Shown here piece after piece: positions 11,577-22,553 of a DNA stretch of 64,000 bases (its first letter is position 1; the number at the start of each line of letters is the position of its first letter). The stretch is taken from positions 55,775,352 to 55,839,351 of the forward strand of contig JAOWCC010001634.1 of the NCBI GenBank assembly GCA_030867875.1. The letters run 5' to 3'. Source of the stretch: Actinernus sp. WN-2022. Lineage: Eukaryota > Cnidaria > Anthozoa > Actiniaria > Actinernidae. A program made the translations under genes and the position numbers. Under the pieces are notes generated by a model. It was not told the origin of the DNA, made no database searches, and worked only from the letters and a program-made list of their open reading frames with translations.

Positions 11577-13526
11577 TTATTTTTGTTGTTCGAGAAGAAC
11601 GGCTTTATATCGTTTTTTAAATAAATTAATAGAGCTTGATCGTTTGATATCTACATCAACTGTTTCCCAAAGTTTTGATGAAATAAATTTAAATGTATGA
11701 ATTCCATAATTCGTTCTCGCTTTCGGTCTAACAAAATTTAACTTTGCAGCAAATCTTGTATTATATTTGTGGCGTTTTATTGCTGGTGTGACAAATTCAG
11801 AAAAAATTGTTGGAATATCTTTACCATTCGAAATTTTAAAACTAAATTCTGCAATTCTTAATTTAAATACGTTATCGAGTTCCAATACACCTAGAATATT
11901 GAAATATGGGGTAGCACTTTCTCTGCTATAAGCAAAAAATATATTTCTAATACATTTATTTTGTTTAGTGCGGAGCTTTGCTAACTTACTTGCATAAGTA
12001 TTCCCCCAGCTCATAAGACCGTAATTTAAATATGGGTATACCAATGTATAATAGAGTTGCTTTAACATATTTAAATCAAGGTAATATCTTAATTTATTTA
12101 TTATTCCAATATTTTTTGCCATTTTGCTATTTACATGTTTAATTTGATGTTCCCAGTTAAGGTGTTCATCTATATATACTCCTAAGTATTTGAGATAGCT
12201 TTTTTGCTCAATATTAGCAATTTCAATTTTAGAAACTTTCTTCTTTGATGAGGCTATAATCATATAATTTGTTTTACTTAAATTAACTGATAATTTATTA
12301 ACGGCACAGTATTGGAGGATAAGTTTGAACTCTTCATTCATTACAGTTTCTAGTTCTGGTACGCTGTTACATGAATAGAAAACATTCGTATCATCTGCAA
12401 AAATGCGAAAGGACAGTTTTTTTGAGCAATTTGGCATGCCATTTATATAGAGCAAAAAAAGTAATGGCCCCAGTGTCGATCCTTGTGGTACTCCACATGT
12501 CATATCAAGTACTGAAGATTCAGTATTCCCTATTTTAACATATTGCTTTCGATTACTTAGATAATTACTGAACCATGACAATTGGGTTCCCCGAATTCCG
12601 TATCTACTTAATTTAGCAACTAGGATCTGGTGGTTAACGGTATCAAAGGCTTTAGAAAAATCTAGAAAAAGTCCACACGTTATTTGCTTATTATCAATAG
12701 CACTTTTTAAATTATCTGTTATCTCAAGAATTGCCTGTTCGGTAGAATGCCCTTTTCTAAAACCAAATTGATAATTAAACAAAATATTGTATTTTTCCAA
12801 AAATGCTATCAACTGATCATACACTAGTCGTTCGAGGATTTTACTGAAAGGTGATAGGGTTGATATAGGTCTGTAATTAAAGAGATCAGTAGTTAGGCAA
12901 CTTTTATAAATAGGAGTGACTCTAGATATTTTCAAGATCTCGGGTACAACACCTGTTTTTATTGATTCATTATAGATATAAGTAAAAGGAATTGAAAGTG
13001 GTTCACATGCTAATTTTATTAATTTGTTAGGTATATCGATTGAAGCTTTATTTTCTTTTAAACCTGAGAATAATTCACAGACCTGTGATGAGTAAACAGG
13101 AATATAGCTAGTTGGATCTTCATCCGAATGTTCAATGACACTAGCTAAACTTGGGCCAACATTAACAAAATGATTATTAAATTGATTTGCTATATCCAAT
13201 TCAATAGTATAGGTCTTATTATTTCTTAATAATCTTGTTGGATATATCTGTCCTTTTGTTTTTCGCTTAATTAAAGTTCCGATTAATTTCCAGGTGGCTT
13301 TTAAATCCCCTTTACACCTTTCGAAATTTATATTATAATATTCTTTTTTACTCTGTGTTCTTATCTGATTTAATTTATTAGCATACTTTTTATATTGATT
13401 TACCTTTTTTATATCATTAGAGTGAAAGTGTGTATAATACATTTTTTGTTTAGTTTTTATTGATTTTAATATTCCATTTGTTATCCATGGTTTTTTAAAC
13501 TGTTTAAGTTTACTTTTTGGTGTCAC
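11577..13526 (-). pseudogene. LINE 1 ORF2, reverse-transcriptase half
   Basis: 649 residues. It opens with the linker motif PWITNGI. Reverse-transcriptase blocks follow in order: YRPIS, FGFRKGHST, FLDFSKAFDTVNH (motif A aspartate), CGVPQGSTLGP (motif B) and FADDT (catalytic aspartates), then the C-terminal region ending about 50 residues after NYGIHTF. It copies the element's RNA at a nicked target. It is one frameshift away from the endonuclease half: the frame continuing toward this one overlaps the end of the other at about 13575-13595. Without that single indel it would be one long ORF2, so this is a fairly young copy. Confidence 0.88.
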
Positions 13527-13567
13527 TTTATATGGAGCATGTTTATTAACAATTGCTTTTATTGTAT

Positions 13568-14578
13568 TTATTGTGATAAGTGTTGTATTATTTTAATATC
13601 ACTTATATAGGCCTCTTTGTTAAATTTGCTGAAATCTCTAAAATAACGTTTTTCTTTGTCTCTTCTTGTTGATGTATTAATTATGCAGAAAATAGGTAAA
13701 TGATCTGATATATCGAAAAGGCCTATTCCTGAAGAAACCTGTTCGATAGAATGATTTGTGTATATGTGATCAATCAATGTTCTAGTGTGGTCTGTTAATC
13801 TTGTTGGTTTTGTTATAATAGGTAGAAAATTATTCGCATAAAGCATATCTAAATATTTTTCTGTTGGTAAATGGCTAGTAAATTTAAAGAAATCAATATT
13901 TATGTCACCTAATATATATACTTCGTATTTACATTGATTTAAATGTCTTATAAGCAACTCTTCCAATGTTTCCGTAAACCGCTCTATATTTGCTTTCGGG
14001 TGCCTATATATACAACCAATTATTAAATTGTTTTTATTGTGGCCACGGTCTATTTCGACCCAGCAGGATTCGACAAGGTCTATATTAATTTTAATATCAG
14101 GCCTAGGAATAGTTTTAATATCATTAGCTACATATATTCCAGCACCACCTGCTGCTGTTGACGAATCCGTATGAAAAAAAGTATATCCCAATATATCAGT
14201 ATTTGAAACGGAATTAATATTCAATCTAGTTTCAGTGACAGCCACAATATCAGTTTTTTTTGAGAGACTATATAGCATGTCATTTAAAAACACTAAGTTC
14301 TTCGATAAGCTCCTTATATTGCAGTGAAATAACGCGAGAGAATTTGCTCCTACTTTGTCTAAAACACTATTTATTTTATCTATTGTACAATAATTAGATA
14401 CGGGAGTATTAAGCATAATATCTGAATCAATCTCATCAAATTTATCAGGATTTAACAATAATTCGTTAAAGTCTGTGTTAAAATCCAGTTCACGCGACCA
14501 AGTGCCGAGTACGGCACTGAGTTCTTTATCAGTTAAGTTAAAATAAGGCAAATATTCTAATTCACTAATACTTGACAT
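13568..14578 (-). pseudogene. LINE 1 ORF2, AP-endonuclease half
   Basis: 336 residues with the exonuclease/endonuclease/phosphatase signature: FHCNIRSL (metal-binding N), TETRLN (catalytic E), IYRHP (Y), LGDINIDF (D and N) and ISDHLPIF (SDH). This enzyme nicks the genomic target to prime reverse transcription. The frame ends at a TAA a few codons after the point where it should pass into the RT half, so the break is a single small indel. The ATG at 14578 lies about 70 bases after the ORF1 stop and in a different frame from ORF1. Confidence 0.87.
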
Positions 14579-14645
14579 TGTTCTTATAAATGTTTATCTT
14601 GGTTAAAATAACAAAACGTTCAGTCATTTGCATTGCAGATCCGTT

Positions 14646-14885
14646 CTAGTTGTTTTCTACAAAATCTTCAAATTCCTCGACTCTTGTAAATCCGTATATC
14701 TTAGAAGTATCTAATTCTCTAAGTAATATCTTACCATTTACGGTCCACAAATACTTGAAATGGTGATCTCTTCTGAAGGAGTTGATCCGTCCAAAGAGAC
14801 GCTTTCGATAGGCTGTGAGCGATTCGTTAATATGAATATCCGCCGCTTCCGTTATGCTTTTCCCAAATTCTTCGGCGATTAATGG
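14646..14885 (-). pseudogene. LINE 1 ORF1, C-terminal fragment
   Basis: The last about 80 residues carry a run of motifs (HINESLTAYRK, LFGRINSF, LWTVNGKILLR) matching the C-terminal domain of LINE ORF1 nucleic-acid chaperones, whose typical pattern is ESLT-x-YR-x-x-LF followed by W-x-x-NGKIL. The open frame continues upstream to 15068, but that part comes from the GC-rich repeat and is not ORF1. The coiled coil and RNA-binding parts are lost by 5' truncation. Confidence 0.75.
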
Positions 14886-14888
14886 GAG

Positions 14889-15432
14889 GTCCAGGAGACT
14901 CAGACCCTGACCCTGTTTGACCCAATCCGAGCTCCAAAACCCTGATTGCCCCCTTTTTGGGAAAAAAACCCCTGATTGCCCCTTCTTTAAATTGTTTTCA
15001 AACCACGGTCGGATATATATCCCGGCCGGTATACCGCGTACCGGGATTGCATGCAAAATACGGAACATTTCAAGTCGGGACGTGTCATTGGGTAAACAAA
15101 TCAGCAGATGAAGTACATAGATAAGTACTGAAGTACGAGATGTATGGGAACCTCAGTGCTTGCATGTGGGCAGGCGATCAAAATGCGGCAACAGAAATCT
15201 TTTTTTTCACATAGTAGCTATAAAAAAACTGAACCCTAACTGCCTAAAAAATACTGAACCCCGACCCTGACTGCACCCAAATTATACTCAAATCCTGACC
15301 CTGATCTGCCCAAATCAGGTTAAAACCCTGACCCTACCTGCCCACACCGAGCTCAAAACCCTGACCCACCCGGGCGGCACATAACATAATACGTCACAAA
15401 CAGGAGTACCCCCCCCCCCCCACCCCCCCGGG
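14889..15432 (-). repeat. 5' piece of the GC-rich dispersed repeat
   Basis: On the minus strand this matches 32632-33120 nearly base for base, including GGGTCAGGG-type short motifs repeated about every 30-40 bases, then a GTACTTCATCTGCTGAT block and GGTATACC. It starts with a G/C run and GTACTCCTGTTTGTGACG. The copy is broken by LINE 1 at about 14888. Confidence 0.8.
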
Positions 15433-15444
15433 TTCTCATCCATG

Positions 15445-15740
15445 ACCGGTTGAAGGTGGTTTTCACCGTCGGTGTTTCCTGTGAATTGCTTGAGTCAGAA
15501 ATTGTCAATAAAACAATGATTTAATTTATTTGTCAATAGTCTTTGCCTTGCTTTTGTCGAAAAAAATTGGAAAATTTTACAATCCGGTGACCGATGGTGG
15601 GTCATTTGAACAGCCTGGATGAAAAACTGGTGGGGCATTTGAACAGTTTTTCTGCCTTGGTAGTGGGGCACTTGATCGAAATTTTTCAAAATGTTCAAAT
15701 GCCCGGGGGTGGCCTGGGGGGGGCCATGCACAGGTTTGGA
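15445..15740. repeat. Dispersed repeat, second copy, longer
   Basis: This shares the CACCGTCGGTGTTTCCTG to GGATGAAAAACTGG block with 10626-10770 but has extra internal sequence and runs on to about 15740 with GC-rich CCCGGGGGTGGCC. The 78-residue minus-strand open frame here lies wholly in the repeat and is not a gene. Confidence 0.7.
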
Positions 15741-16925
15741 ATTGACTGATACATAAGTATCACTATATTTATTAAGATTGTGAAGTACAGTGAATGAAGT
15801 ACAGTGAACTGGAACCTACAAACATTAAGAAATTATTGACCTGTCAATGTTAATAAGTAACTGCAGTTGTAATCACATGGTTTGGACATTGAACGAGGGA
15901 TGAGGGGTGTTTCTATTCAATTAGTTGATAGCCCAGGAAAGGGCAGTCCGTGTCAATGCCATGTGCTTTTTCTGATCTAGCTTTAAGATTAAATAATTAT
16001 GCTGTGGTTATATTTCTACCAACCATCTGTTCCCAATAATGATTATGTACTTTAAAACTGATGGTGACAGCACAAAGTTGGTCATATGCATGTAGTTAAC
16101 TATTATAATGAAATAATAATGAAAGATGCTTTCAGGTTCTTTATTAGGTTGATATTCTCAATAGAAGGGCCAGTCAGCGGTTAGAATTTCACTTGTTCAA
16201 TCTTCTGGCTCTGCATGATCTTTCTTTATAAAGATAGCATGACCTTGCACAACATAATTTTATTTCTGGACTTATCCAAACTCTTAAAACAAAATCGTTT
16301 TACTCATGATCAGTACCAATAATTAAGCTTACATACTTGTTTTAACTTGTGTCCCTGAAAGCCATATATTTTAAGTTTTTATTATAATTTTAATATGATT
16401 TCAAAATTATAATAGACCCATAATTTCAGCTTGACTTTTCCCTTGACTAAAATATTTTTGTTGTTTTATGTATCCCAAAACGAAATGTATCAATTTCTAT
16501 AATCGAAGTACAATTCTCTAGAGAACTGTCACGTGGTCTGAAATGGGCATCAAACAGGCAAGCTGAAATATTATTCTGCCGCTAAATAATATTCTATACC
16601 GTTCTTAGGCTGCAAGCTCTGTCAACTGAGAAGTAGTGGATAACAGTGTACATACTGAGGCAAAAACATGCATGTTCTAAGGGTTAGGTTGTTTGCTCTA
16701 TCTTTTTTCAAAACTGAGTGTGCTCAATATTTTTTGGGAGAATTTGCGTAATCCCAGTCAATAAAGGTCCAACCTTTATGCATAACAATTTTTGTACATG
16801 TAAATAATTTTTGCATTATTCCATTATCTTCTCACTCTCAGCATCACATTCCTAATAAAAGCATGCAGTAGACACATGCATTCATTATTAACAAGTTTTA
16901 TAATAATAATTTATTACTTTTGCAA
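15741..16925. other. No recognised feature
   Basis: AT-rich sequence between two repeats, with no supported gene, tandem array or TIR element. Confidence 0.45.
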
Positions 16926-18418
16926 CTTACTATGATATTCAGATACTGGATGACCTCTGCATGCTTATTCTTGTTATAAGGCTTGACAGGTACTGGTAAT
17001 AACTTACTATATGATATTCAGATACTGGATGACCTCTGCATGCTTATTCTTGTTATAAGGCTTGACAGGTACTGGTAATAACTTACTATATGATATTCAG
17101 ATACTGGATGACCTCTGCATGCTTATTCTTGTTATAAGGCTTGACAAGTACTGGTAATAACTTACTATATGATATTCAGATACTGGATGACCTCTGCATG
17201 CTTATTCTTGTTATAAGGCTTGACAGGTACTGGTAATAACTTTCTTTATGATATTCAGATACTGGATGACCTCTGCATGCTTATTCTTGTTATAAGGCTT
17301 GACAGGTACTGGTAATAACTTACTATGATATTCAGATACTGGATGACCTCTGCATGCTTATTCTTGTTATAAGGCTTGACAGGTACTGGTAATAACTTAC
17401 TATATGATATTCAGATACTGGATGACCTCTGCATGCTTATTCTTGTTATAAGGCTTGACAGGTACTGGTAATAACTTACCTTATGATATTCAGATACTGG
17501 ATGACCTCTGCATGCTTATTCTTGTTATAAGGCTTGACAGGTACTGGTAATAACTTACTTTATGATATTCAGATACTGGATGACCTCTGCATGCTTATTC
17601 TTGTTATAAGGCTTGACAGGTACTGGTAATAACTTACTTTATGATATTCAGATACTGGATGACCTCTCTTATTCTTGTTATAAGGCTTGACAGGTACTGG
17701 TAATAACTTACTTTATGATATTCAGATACTGGATGACCTCTGCATGCTTATTCTTGTTATAAGGCTTGACAGGTACTGGTAATAACTTACTATATGATAT
17801 TCAGATACTGGATGACCTCTGCATGCTTATTCTTGTTATAAGGCTTGACAGGTACTGGTAATAACTTACTATATGATATTCAGATACTGGATGACCTCTG
17901 CATGCTTATTCTTGTTATAAGGCTTGACAGGTACTGGTAATAACTTACTATGATATTCAGATACTGGATGACCTCTGCATGCTTATTCTTGTTATAAGGC
18001 TTGACAGGTACTGGTAATAACTTACTATGATATTCAGATACTGGATGACCTCTGCATGCTTATTCTTGTTATAAGGCTTGACAGGTACTGGTAATAACTT
18101 ACTATATGATATTCAGATACTGGATGACCTCTGCATGCTTATTCTTGTTATAAGGCTTGACAGGTACTGGTAATAACTTACTATATGATATTCAGATACT
18201 GGATGACCTCTGCATGCTTATTCTTGTTATAAGGCTTGACAGGTACTGGTAATAACTTACTATATGATATTCAGATACTGGATGACCTCTGCATGCTTAT
18301 TCTTGTTATAAGGCTTGACAGGTACTGGTAATAACTTACTATATATGATATTCAGATACTGGATGACCTCTGCATGCTTATTTTTGTTATAAGGCTTGAC
18401 AGGTACTGGTAATAACTT
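16926..18418. repeat. 79-bp satellite, 19 copies
   Basis: GATATTCAGATACTGG recurs at 16934, 17013, 17092, 17171, 17250, 17327, 17406, 17485, 17564, 17643, 17717, 17796, 17875, 17952, 18029, 18108, 18187, 18266 and 18347. Most spacings are 79 bases; 77 and 81 come from loss or gain of a TA step, and one unit of 74 lacks five bases. Copies are almost identical, which indicates recent expansion or homogenisation. No open frame. Confidence 0.95.
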
Positions 18419-18473
18419 TTCATATTGTAATATTAAGGGTCATAGACAAATTTTAAAAATCTTACTGTCATTT

Positions 18474-18505
18474 GGATGTTAAGCCCTGCTCCCCCCTTAA
18501 CATCC
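18474..18505. repeat. Small hairpin
   Basis: GGATGTTAAG and CTTAACATCC form perfect 10-bp arms around a C-rich 12-base loop. It may be incidental. The surrounding 18419-19035 shows nothing else. Confidence 0.35.
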
Positions 18506-19043
18506 ACTTCATATAAAATTGTGCAATAAAGTTATTCCTAAAATTCCTAAAGTTCCCAGGCCAATACCCTTCCTCCCCAGATGGTACTAGAGAAACTCAG
18601 TTTTCAAGTGATATTTTGAGTAGAGGGGGTTATTCTGCAACTAATTGATTCAAGGCCCAGGTTCAACGGTATACAAAAATCCAGCAAGACACTGCAAAAT
18701 ATTCATGTTGATAATAAAAAGAAGTCACCACCAGAACTATGAAATACACAATGTTTGAAATTCAAAGGTTTGTTTCTTTTTCTTTCCTTTTTTTCTAACA
18801 CTAAGGAATACCCACATCCAATAGTGTACATGTACATGAGTACCAATCAGTTTCAACAAGAAAAACAAAATCAAATCTAAATATGAATGATGTGTATAAA
18901 TTTAAATATAAAGTATTAAGCCTTAGCCTGAAATCTGCTGAAATACAGGCTGCCGAGTGGACCCTTGGAACGAGCTGAGGAGGCGGCTGTACATGCATAT
19001 GTGCATTTCAGGCTAAGACTACTGCATGATCTGTGATAATGAC

Positions 19044-19351
19044 CCCGTGGGGGTGACTCCCATATAAAAGGGGTAGGGATGCTCGTCGGACATTTTCGAT
19101 TTGACCCCTAAGAGGTACTAAAATGGGCGTGGCTCAAGCTTATTTTGACCCCTAAAAGATAATAAAAATGTAAATTGATAACAGCTTTTTTGTTCAATTG
19201 ACGCCCGACCCCTAAAAGGTACCGCTTTACATAGAAATGTCTGTACTTGATGGTGGATACCCTAAGTGGTATCAAACTCCTGATTTTGACCCCTAAAAGG
19301 TACGACGAGCATCCATGTACCCCTCACATAAGGGAGTCCCCCCCCCCCGGG
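19044..19351. mobile_element. 308-bp TIR element with 8-bp target duplication
   Basis: ATAATGAC flanks both sides (19036-19043 and 19352-19359). The ends are G/C-rich inverted repeats of about 46 bp that include ACTCCC and GGATGCTCGTCG. Inside, the phrase GACCCCTAA recurs four times. An 8-bp duplication fits hAT-like or similar transposases. A relative lies at 26125-26382. No coding capacity. Confidence 0.85.
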
Positions 19352-19446
19352 ATAATGACCGTCCAAGAATTGGCCTCGTCGATAAAATTCCTCATTGCCT
19401 TTGATTGTTGATTGATCATCACTGCATGGTAATTAGGAGTTCACTT

Positions 19447-20083
19447 CTCAAGCATGTTAAGGCCTGGGTCATGGGCTTATACGCGTAAATGTCGTTTTTG
19501 CCAATTTCTCGTTATTAGAACAAGCTACGAAAACCAAACTTAGAATTAATGTTGGTATCACGGTCCTTGACATTTTTAGTCATTTGGTTACTATGGAAAC
19601 CGAAATTAAGGGTGCTCCAGCATTAACCACGTATTTCAGCTTTAAGTCAAAATGGGCCGGTTAGAAGCATATTATTTCTCCAAAATATCTTTATAAGTAT
19701 GGTTGTCCATAAACCACGTGACCATGAGAATTGTTACCATAGCAACACTCTTCCTTAAATATCTCAGTTAATACATTAGCTGGACAACCATACTAGGCAG
19801 ATATATATGTTTACCTATAGACTCTTTAAGAATAGAAAGAAACTTTGGAGAAAGAAATTGCTTCTAACCGGCCCATTTTCACTTCAACACTCAAATACGT
19901 GGTTAATGCTGGAGCACCCTTAATTTCGGTTTCCATAGTAACCAAATGTCTAATACTTTTAAGAACTGTGATACCAACATTACTGCCAAGTTTGGTTTCC
20001 ATAGCTTGTTGAAGTAAAGAGAAATCGGTAATAAACCATATATCCGCGTATAAGCCCATGACCCAGGCCTTAACATGCTTGAG
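19447..20083. mobile_element. 637-bp fold-back element with about 245-bp arms
   Basis: The left end CTCAAGCATGTTAAGGCC is the inverse of the right end. The inverted similarity runs through GGTTACTATGGAAACC-like and GGTGCTCCAGCATTAACCACG blocks, and an inner hairpin AGTATGGTTGTCCA continues it to the centre. The 77-residue minus frame at 19826-20059 is a TIR by-product. Confidence 0.85.
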
Positions 20084-20485
20084 TTATATATCTGGTCCTC
20101 CGTTGTATAACATCCAGAGACAAAGGGGATATAAACGACTGTTCAATTGGGTATAAAAGCTGCACTGCAGTCGAACTCGAAGACAATTGCAGACGCCAGA
20201 AGTTGGTAAACAAGTGGTTTCTCTATCCCGTAGCGGTAGGAAAACACAAAGACAGCAGTCCTTACGCTCCTGTGCAACCACAGAAATAGCTTGAACTTAT
20301 TCAGAACAGAGTTCTACGTTAATATTTATCTTTTCTTTACATGCATGTATACGTTCGGTGGCTTCACAAATCTCTATCTAGAATTATGCATATATGGCGG
20401 AAGGTTGTGTTTCAAATACTCTCGAAATTAACCAGAAATCTTGCTGTTATAAGCTTCGAAAGACAGCGTCTTTACCAAACATCGG
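20084..20485. other. No recognised feature
   Basis: Between the fold-back element and the 9-bp repeat. No supported gene. Confidence 0.4.
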
Positions 20486-20489
20486 AGCT

Positions 20490-20840
20490 TTAAGAGCGTA
20501 GATCGTGTAGAGAGCATAGAGAGCATAGATCGTGTAGAGAGCGTAGATCGTGTAGAGCCGGAGCATAGAGAGCGTAGATCGTGTAGAGAGCGTAGAGAGC
20601 ATAGACAGGCATAGAGAGCGTAGAGAGCGTAGAGAGCGTAGAGAGCGTAGAGAGCGTAGAGAGCGTAGAGAGCGTAGAGAGCGTAGAGAGCGTAGAGAGC
20701 GTAGAGAGCGTAGAGAGCATAGAAAGCATAGAAAGCATATATCGTGTAGAGTATAGAGAGCGCATAGAGAGCATAGCTATAGCGGATCATGCAGATTGTG
20801 CAGAGACCGAAGCATAGATCGTGTAGAGAGCGACTAGATT
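20490..20840. repeat. 9-bp AGAGCGTAG tandem repeat and degenerate border
   Basis: A core of about 12 perfect AGAGCGTAG units (about 20610-20720), flanked by degenerate copies with GATCGTGTAG. Since 9 is a multiple of 3, two minus frames stay open as (ALY)n and (LST)n. These are low-complexity artefacts with no start context or flanking domain. Confidence 0.85.
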
Positions 20841-20859
20841 GAGTGTGACAGGTGTCAGG

Positions 20860-21480
20860 TGGTGAACTGTGGCCCGGTTGCCATGGTTACCTCCTCTGAA
20901 GTGTTTGTACTGGCGCATCCAACACCTATATCAAAGGCATCTATTGGCGATGAGTTTAACCCTTATTTTGTAAATAATAATGCCAGACCAAGAGGCATAA
21001 TTTCGGATTTACGGATACTTTTATTGAATTATTATAAGTATTACGTAAAAATTATGCAGTAAAAGTAGCTATCAACTGAAACTAATATTGGCCCACACAT
21101 ATTTGTCTAATCTGATTTTGTTCTTGGTCATATGTACTGACAAGCCTGTTCTTTCCTTTTGTCTATTAGTTAATTTTATCATCTAGGTATACCTCAATTT
21201 CCTTTCAGTGTTAATTAATATAAGAGCCATGTATTGATAAGTAACAGAAGAGGTGAAACGGCTTTTGATTATTTTACCCAGTTGTACTACCAATATTACT
21301 GAGAATATAATCTGTAACTGGTAACAGTTTGGTGGGATGCTGTTTATAAAATTCCGACACGGCAAATTTGACTTTTCTTGCGCCGGTTGGAGTGAATTTT
21401 TACAAGGCGTTACACGGTAAACTACTACAAGGTAGTTTTATTATTTGTAAACTAAGATATTAAAAGGAATCAAATAGGTA
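20860..21480. other. No recognised feature left of the Gypsy element
   Basis: AT-rich flank. A 67-codon plus frame at 20859-21062 has no domain. GAATT at 21481-21485 is the left target duplication of the LTR element. Confidence 0.4.
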
Positions 21481-21485
21481 GAATT

Positions 21486-21719
21486 TGTAAGACGACTAAG
21501 GAAGCTGTATTCTAACTGTTTGAGTTTAATTCAAGATCAACATGGTTAGGCTACAACGCCCAGACTACAACTGAATGTTTACTTCGAGTCCGGCTACAAG
21601 ACTAGCGCTCACGTGTATGTGCAGCCAGGCGTGCGATACAATGATTGACAGATAAACAATAGTGTAACAGAACATGATATGAAATATGTTATAATAATAG
21701 AGTCACACAACTTGTCACA
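21486..21719 (-). repeat. 3' LTR of the Gypsy element
   Basis: 234 bp, about 98% identical to the copy at 25841-26074. It begins TGTGACAAG and ends CTTACA on the coding strand. Confidence 0.95.
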
Positions 21720-21790
21720 TCTCCCCTATTCCTAAAGGTGTGACAAACGAACTGTCCCTTGTAAAGTGTTACATTGCACGATAGATATAG

Positions 21791-22553
21791 TTATGGTGTG
21801 ACAAAGTCTTTAAGCCATACAGGTGGCTTGGGTTGTCGCTGCGACCTCCTCACATCGGTACCCGCACTAGGTGGAGGCACCCTGACAGGACCAGATGCTG
21901 CTGCCGTATCATTCACAGGTGACTGGTCAAACGGCTCTTCTCCCTGCTCGGACTCTGGGTCCTGTGGTGGCTCCCTTGTCTTGATCAGCTGTCTCCGGTT
22001 CCCCCTATACACTCCGTTGCCTACTTGCACCTTGTAGCTTCTAGGGCCTGCTTTCGCTGTGCATGTTCCGGGACTCCAGGTTTTCTCTCCGGGTAGTCGC
22101 ATGCGTATCGTATCTCCAACATCGATCGGCTCTAGGGGTTTAACCCTCTTGATTGTAATAATGCTGCTGACGCTGCTTTGTGCCAATCAGCTTCCTTGTG
22201 TCTTCTTCTGTGGGGTAGTTTGGCTTCAACAGCGATCCAGCAACAGGTAGTAGCGTCTTACATCGGCGACCCATAAGCCGCTGAGCAGGGCTGGTGCCTA
22301 TTCCGGCTGTAGGCGTGTTGCGCCAATCCAACAGCGCTTGGAACTCTGAGATGCCTGATGCCTTGCATTTGGCAAATAACTTCTTGATGGTCTGGACCGC
22401 GTTTTCAGCCTTTCCGTTTGACTGAGGGTAGGTTGGTGATGATGTAGTGTGCTGGAAACCCCAGGTCTTCGCAAAGACAGCGAACTCCGCTGACGAGAAC
22501 TGCGGCCCGTTATCCGTGATCAGTGTGTCTGGTATGCCAAATCTGGCAAACAC
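21791..22553 (-). pseudogene. Gypsy integrase, catalytic core end and C-terminal module
   Basis: 22140-22553 reads FGIPDTLITDNGPQF (second catalytic D) and QSNGKAENAV (catalytic E). 21791-22186 carries WSPG, GPRSYKVQV and NRRQL, resembling the C-terminal DNA-binding module of Gypsy integrases, then a proline-rich tail. A frameshift at about 22140-22186 separates the two. The first catalytic D (VAADLCDF) lies upstream at about 22660 in another frame. Integrase inserts the cDNA; this copy is dead. Confidence 0.87.

Larger units (their letters stand above)
11346..14888 (-). mobile_element. LINE 1: 5'-truncated CR1/L2-group retrotransposon
   Basis: Minus-strand LINE containing the end of ORF1 (14646-14885), an AP endonuclease (13568-14578) and a reverse transcriptase (11577-13526). 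It ends in a short CTTGAAA tandem tail at 11346-11375, the simple-repeat tail typical of this group. It sits inside a GC-rich repeat whose two halves flank it, so it is younger than that repeat copy. The 5' end breaks inside ORF1, as usual for incomplete reverse transcription. Confidence 0.88.

Noticed and set aside
16926..18418. Possible CRISPR array
   Set aside because: Units are adjacent with no unique spacers, the repeat is 79 bp, and the DNA is animal.
19826..20059. 77-residue minus-strand frame
   Set aside because: It lies in the arm of the fold-back element and has no domain.
20428..20790. Open frames of (ALY)n and (LST)n
   Set aside because: Produced by the 9-bp AGAGCGTAG repeat, which cannot contain a stop in these frames.
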